This document shows, in pieces, positions 58,490 to 64,000 of a stretch of DNA of 64,000 bases. The stretch spans positions 13,268,430 through 13,332,429 of the forward strand of contig CM026427.1 in NCBI GenBank assembly GCA_014871385.1, given 5' to 3'. The stretch comes from Ceratodon purpureus. Taxonomy: Eukaryota; Streptophyta; Bryopsida; Pseudoditrichales; Ditrichaceae. Below the pieces are notes generated by a model that worked only from the letters and a program-made list of their open reading frames with translations, was not told the DNA's origin and ran no database searches. How positions within the stretch are numbered: the first letter of the stretch is position 1; the number at the start of each line of letters is the position of its first letter. The position numbers and the translations under genes were made by a program.

Positions 58490-59560
58490 TATGATTTTCA
58501 AAGAAATAATCATTTTTTTTTTAAAAATTATTTTTTATTTAAGAATTCACATTTTTAACTTGTTTCTGTAGCTTCAAACATCTTTTTTGCTTAGGGGGGA
58601 CACTTCTAGTATGTTTAGGGAATGATGTGCGGCGGTATGATGTTTTTCAAGAGGCTATTTACATCCTAGAAAACATTTAAAAACCCTATATTATTACATA
58701 AAGCAAAAGCATTACCCATATTATCATATCTATCATTACTTATAATATGTAGGCCAACAAAATACGGTGAAGGCTATTTTTTCGTAAGGAAAAAACTAAC
58801 TAAAAAAATAATGAAAATACAACTGATGAACAAATACCTAACTACAGATATCTCCTAAAATTTGAGCATAAATGGTCTTGTTGGATAAGTAAGGGTTTGC
58901 TAGACAAGTAAGGTAAGCATGAATAGTTATTTATCTTATATTGTTAAATAAAGTAATTACTTACCTTTGGATCTTTAATCTTCTCTTCTTGAATTTTAAA
59001 TTTTTTTTCTTCATTTTTATCTTCTCCTCTTTGTTTTCAATATTTTCAAGCTTCTTCTCAATTCTCTCTCTTGCTCTTTTCTGTTGTCTTTGGCTTAGGT
59101 TTTTAAAACCCATTCCTTCAAATCAAAATACCAATCAAGAATTAGTGCATAATATAAGATTCACCAAAACTAAATGTAAAATCAAATTATTGTCAAAGCT
59201 GAGTTCGTATGGCACTTCTAAGTTTTGTTTCATATGGAGTGATATATGACTAAATGTAATATAAGAATGTTGTTTAAGATCGTAGAATCTATGGAATGGA
59301 ATCATCTTACAATTTATTAGTAGGGAAAAGAAATTTCTTTCTTTGTCCACAAGTGCAATAGAACCATAGAGTTTCTTCCAAAGTATAAGTAGGTTTTAAT
59401 GGATGAATACCAAATACTGATATTGATACCCACAAAACCTACAAAATACCTCCTCCCAAGATTCTACGTATCTAACAACATTCTTATATTAATTCAATCC
59501 TATACAACTACGTATGATATAAACCCTCAAAAAGCAATGCGAAACGAGCTTTACACATAA
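58490..59560. other. AT-rich intergenic DNA
   Basis: No gene is supported. A plus-strand hydrophobic frame at 58941-59249 is a T-rich low-complexity artefact. Confidence 0.5.
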
Positions 59561-59570
59561 GAAGTCTTAA

Positions 59571-60032
59571 CTATGTCATGAAACTTAACATGTCGAAATT
59601 TCTTATATCATGCTTTGCAGACTCATGTTCTTCTATTAAATCCTCGTGCATAGTGTAATAACATATATCGTAAAAAATCTGATTAACCTCCAAACATGTA
59701 TCCTTCTTAATAATTGCAGCCAAGCTTTTCGCATGATTATTGACCAGATGCTTGCAACTCTCTTGGATGGAAGGAAATTCCGCGTCACAGATCACACAAT
59801 AGTATTACCCAAACCCATAATCACAATAGTACTTACCATACACAATATAAACTAGGATTTTAAAAACGTTGACCACTAAATCATAAATTTCTTGACTCAA
59901 AACTCTGAAAATAGAAAAATGAAGTATCTTGCTCCCTAGCCGCACAACTGCCCCAAAGAAAGTGTCAAACATGAACGTATTCAATTCATTAACTTTGTTC
60001 TTAATATGCTCAGCCAACAATGCCTTTAACAA
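59571..60032 (-). pseudogene. Decayed frame with a C2H2 zinc finger
   Basis: One minus-strand frame continues from 60032 to 59571 except for a single TAA at 59805. After the stop comes YYCVICDAEFPSIQESCKHL and then VNNH, a C-x2-C-x12-H-x4-H zinc finger. Just before the stop, the sequence GTAAGTA is a strong splice donor, so an intron rather than decay could remove the stop; no matching acceptor was fixed. The protein is otherwise unrecognised. Confidence 0.4.
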
Positions 60033-60774
60033 TATTAATCATTTCTTCCATCATGAGTCAACTTTTCATGTCTTGCTTTTTCCCTATTTATTTGATTTTG
60101 TTCCTTTGTTCATTTTGCTAGTGCACCATAATGCTCTATGTATTTAAGTGTCAAAAGAACCATATCATATTATTCTTATGCCGCTACAAGTATAAGGCTT
60201 GTGGTTAGGTGGAAATTAAAGAATTTTTTGTTTTATTTTATTTTTAATAAAGTTCCATTAATTTTTTTTGATGTTTCAATTTATTTTATTTCTAATAATT
60301 TAAATTTTTGTATATAAGAATCTAAATTTAAAAATTAAAATATATGTATTTTGAAAAAATATGCATTAAATTAGGAAATTAAGAATTGAAGATAGAAAAG
60401 TAAATGAACAATATATAAATACATTTAAATGTATTTTATATGAAGTTAAAACTCCAAAAAGACCTTAATTGGAAGTAATGAACACTACATATTTAAGAGG
60501 GAAAAACATAAATTTTAGTTTTTAAACTTTAGTTTCTCTTTTGAAACTATTATGCACAATTTTTTCAAACATGTTGTACCACTTTTTTGCCTTGATGTTT
60601 GGGCTTGCAACTTTAATTTAAAGGAGACTTACTATGAATATGAAATCAAAGGACTTGCAAACTTTCCCTCTCCAATAAGTGATTTTATCCACTTTTAGGA
60701 TGAAAGTGCGAATACTTTGAATGAGAATAGAGCCATTTCTTTGGGGTTTTTGAAATAGGGTTTCAAAGATCCTA

Positions 60775-61385
60775 TTCATGCCTTAGAACCATGGAAGCGC
60801 ATGATTGTCAATGGTTCATCCAAAAGATCTTCAAACTCTATGTCTATTACCTTGAGCCTTTCGATAGTGACATAGTCTAAGCAATATACTTTATTTCTTG
60901 AAATGACTTTTTCTCTTACATCAAAGAATATAGGAATTTGATAATCAAAGGCAAATCCAAACGCATCAATTTTTACATCTTGTGATAATTGAGGAAGGTT
61001 TAAATGCACACGTTTTTTTCCATCCGTCCTTTCAGATAACTACTCATTTTGTAAGAGGTAAGGGAAGGTATATCTTCTCTTTACTCATTTGAGAGCATGC
61101 TCATGAGTCATTGCATATCTAACCTACTCATTGGCGGAATATGATAGCTCTTTGGGGCCATTTTGCTCAATTTCCAAACAATTGAAGGCATGAAATTCCA
61201 ATTAAAAAGGAGGACGTTCCATCTCAGATGCTGTACCTTTAACCTTCTTTTTGCTGGAGAGAATAATAGCCAAAACAAGACGTTTTTTACTAAAAGAGAT
61301 TTTAGCAATATTTTCCACAATATGCTTAAAGAGTTTCGAATGCTAGAAATACTCTTGGTAAGAGTTGTCATTATGTCGCAATAAC
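60775..61385 (-). pseudogene. Decayed minus-strand coding region, unknown family
   Basis: A single reading frame is protein-like over about 200 codons but carries about five in-frame stops. Its last part, 60776-61009, is open (for example KIDAFGFAFDYQIPIFFDVR). It lies upstream of, and on the same strand as, the zinc-finger frame at 59.6-60.0 kb, so both could belong to one dead gene or element. No domain is recognised. Confidence 0.4.
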
Positions 61386-61389
61386 AAGA

Positions 61390-62925
61390 AGAGTGTAAGA
61401 ATGTGCTAAAGATTTTAAAGTTCTCTTATCTTGTCACTCTAAACTCTTCTTTATTCCACAAATTATGTTGTGGCACGTAGGCCTAATTGAAGGAGTGTAG
61501 ATTGGAAGAGGATTTCACAACAATGCATTTGCAAGAATTTAATTATACATTTTTTAAGAAGTTGTAAACATCCAAAAACTTCTACAATCTCAAAGCATTT
61601 TCTACCCATGTTAGATTGATCATTGAAAGGTGTGACATGTATTTTCTAAGACATTTCTTTCATAATTTGTTAATACATACATTTTTATCATTGCATATTT
61701 GTACACTAAATTAATCATCATGTAAGATGTGCAAAGATACTCCTCAAATTTGTCGTGGATACCTTTGCCATTAGAACACTTATCATACTACATCAAACCA
61801 TAGTCTAAACATGCTAGAGAGGAAAACAAATTGTCACTCTTCTTATAGAATTGACATAAATCAAACTCAAACACATTGCACTACAAGCACCAATCAATTC
61901 TGTAAGAATCCATGACTTGCATAGATAGTAGACAAAGTTGACCTTGCAATATTTATAAATTTTGATCAATTGAAATACTAGAGTCTTTGGAAGAATATAT
62001 AATTTTAAAAAAAGCAATATATAGCTTGAGAAATAAAATGTGGAAGAAACCTACTAGCAATTGATGAAACAAAGTAGTTGATATTGTACATAGAAAGATT
62101 GGAGCAAAGCTACAAGATTAACATTTTGGCCTATCAAAGAGGTTACTAGTGTAATAGGAGGCACGAAAGGTCTATCCAACCTCGATAATACCACTCACAA
62201 TAAAGTTCTTGTTCTATTGCTACTAGTTTTGCCATCTTGATATTTTGGACCAAGGTTACAAAGACCATGTGGACATTAAATTTGTTCTTCAAACATAAGG
62301 CCAAATTTGTTCTTCAACACAAGGTCAATGTTGATTTCATCTTTTTATACAAAGTCTTCAATACTTTGAAACTATAAATACATAATCACAAAATGTGATG
62401 CAAAGTAGTCCATCCACTACTTTTGACCGATACTATGAGAGATGTGTTGCAACTAATATGTTTGTAATGTTGACAACAAATGAAATTGATCAACCACTAC
62501 GCATACGATTTTAATATTCTAAAGGTTTTTGGATATTAAAAGCCAAGCCTTTGAAGAAGAAGTAACTATAGTACTATGGTATTGACATCAAATGCCTTTA
62601 AGGATGCAAGATAATTTAGAGGAATTTCATTGATATTATGAGAATTGAATGAATAGGGTATTGAAACTTTTATAAGAAAAAAATGATGAGGTTTCAATAA
62701 ATTTATTTTTAATGCACGAGGAAATACATTAAGCCTCAAAAATCTTATAATGATTCTTGGGACACTTACAAAGAAACAAATTACCATACCAAATGATTAC
62801 AAGAACCATATATACTATTACTTGCAATTATTGAATTGGCCATGTATAAAACAACAATGTTAGATTGTCTATAGATATGTACCCATCTAGTTATAATACT
62901 CTATAATATAGTACCTTCATAGGTT
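61390..62925. other. AT-rich intergenic DNA
   Basis: No supported coding frame or repeat was found on either strand. Confidence 0.5.
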
Positions 62926-62930
62926 ATCTT

Positions 62931-63062
62931 TTCTACCACTTGTGGGAAAGCACTCATTCCCCTCGAAAATTTTATGGAGGAATTGGTAACAGTTGGAGGA
63001 ACTGTTACCGATTCCTCCAAATCTTCTCGAGGGGAAGGACTCCTTCTCCACTAGTATACCTA
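62931..63062. repeat. About 130-bp foldback hairpin, miRNA-precursor-like
   Basis: Two arms of about 62 bp pair around a 5-nt loop (62995-62999). The inner arm GGAGGAAT-GGTAACAGTT is nearly perfect, followed outward by a bulge and a second paired block CCCCTCGA/TCGAGGGG, then CCACT-type ends. It could be a foldback MITE or a small-RNA hairpin. Confidence 0.8.
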
Positions 63063-63176
63063 TGTATAAGTTATCTAATTGTATAAAATATACAAAGTTA
63101 AATCTCAGTTATTTGTTTATCATATATCACTTGCAATGATAGGTTAAAATTACCAAAATAAAACTATATACATTAA

Positions 63177-64000
63177 CCCCTAAAGCATCAACTCAGCACT
63201 TTTGGTATGATTTGGGGACTGGGCAGCCTCCCTATGATTCAATTTTTACTGGATGAGGCTGTAACTCTGGCACAGTATGGGAAATTGTCATATCTTTCTA
63301 ACAAGACCAAATTTTACCTTCATCGAGCTTGTATTTTAGAAATAATTCAAGTTTAAAGATCAAAATTCAATTTAGGGCAGTTGGGGCAGGTTTGTGGCCA
63401 ATGGCAGTGAAGTAGAAATTCTGCCCTTTTTGGAGGGAAGGGGGTCTGAATAAAGGGTTGGGCAGCAGTTGTAGGGGGTGACAGCAGGGTCTAAAATTGG
63501 TTTAGGGTGTCATGGGATTCGAAACGGTTGACCTTGTTGGTGAAGAACAGCTCAAAACCACAGCAGGAACAAGGCATTCAACTGAGAGGTGCAAATAATG
63601 TACATAAAGTAAATAATGCAAATTATTGAAATAATGTACATTCACTAACTCTGTGCAACTACAAATAGAAACTGGTAATCAAGAATGTAAGAAAAAATGC
63701 AAGTGAGTAACCAATCAATTAGATTGAAAAAATAAAATATGCTAACTACAATGTCAACTGAGCCTGTGCACATACACAGACAGAGTAATCAATTAGACTG
63801 AAAAAATCAAAGATGCTAACTACAATGTTGACTCAGAGTGGCTAATCAATTCCACTGAAAAATTCAAAGATGCCCACTACAATGTCGACTGAGCCTCATG
63901 TTCTCATTCACAAACAACAATATTTGGGGTTCCATAGACTGTCGATGCTCAGTACCGCTTGTAAGAAGTTTGGGGGGCCAACATCACATCAGACTAGGAG
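63177..64000. mobile_element. Third TTAA-flanked element, left end only (runs off window)
   Basis: TTAA at 63173-63176 is followed by CCCCTAAAGC, and about 70 bp in by TTTTTACTGGATG and a GGGCAG motif, both in the same order as in one end of copies A and B. The rest has diverged strongly. No right end is visible before the window ends, so the true extent is unknown. Confidence 0.45.
63711..63896. repeat. Three tandem-like 50-bp repeats
   Basis: Units at about 63711-63764, 63786-63834 and 63843-63894 share AATCAATT, CTGAAAAA, and GCTAACTACAATGT(C/T)GACT in order, with spacers of 8-20 bp. Confidence 0.75.

Noticed and set aside
58941-59249. 102-codon hydrophobic plus-strand frame
   Set aside because: Made of T-rich homopolymers giving Phe/Leu/Ile runs; no conserved pattern.
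1-64000. LTR retroelement or other virus-like fossil
   Set aside because: No long direct terminal repeats and no gag, protease, reverse transcriptase, integrase, capsid or envelope-like frame was recognised anywhere in the window.

Overview
This window looks like nuclear DNA of a land plant. The evidence is nuclear genes with spliceosomal (GT-AG) introns, two predicted plastid-targeted proteins, one being plastid ribosomal protein uL5, plant-type PIF/Harbinger and Mutator-like transposons, a telo-box, and a low-GC background in which genes stand out as GC-richer islands. The gene style and sparse spacing suggest a bryophyte or another early-diverging land plant, but nothing seen here fixes the species.

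Layout. 1-5.3 kb: AT-rich DNA holding a broken PHD-finger gene. 5.4-7.3 kb: a small plastid membrane protein gene, then a two-exon remnant of unknown function. 9.0-10.5 kb: a decayed gene with a DUF7869-type domain. 13.4-15.0 kb: an organelle-targeted glutathionyl-hydroquinone reductase. 16.0-18.8 kb: a ten-exon METTL21-like methyltransferase on the minus strand. 19.66 kb: tRNA-Arg(CCG). 20.9-34.6 kb: small transposons (MULE-type, Tourist-type, PIF/Harbinger, a TTAA-flanked element) between unannotatable stretches. 23.3, 35.6, 40.2 and 43.6 kb: four intronless genes for one family of 64-77 residue proteins. 45.2-46.6 kb: plastid uL5 on the minus strand. 46.9-64 kb: a transposon island. It contains a 4.3-kb Mutator-like element with a large foldback and a captured gene fragment, a second TTAA-flanked element and the start of a third, a second PIF/Harbinger copy, and decayed zinc-finger and unknown frames.

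The most novel signal is the four-member family. Each protein has a short N-terminus, a K/R-A-Y motif, one hydrophobic segment, then a nearly invariant [G/S]-D-A-W-x-[Q/E]-Y-A block and a short Ser/Tyr/Asn-rich tail. I do not recognise it. It could be a single-pass membrane microprotein or a secreted peptide precursor. The other host genes are housekeeping in character (plastid translation, plastid membrane, redox detoxification, protein methylation, tRNA) and do not form a common pathway. No LTR retroelement, CRISPR array or bacterial-type feature was seen.
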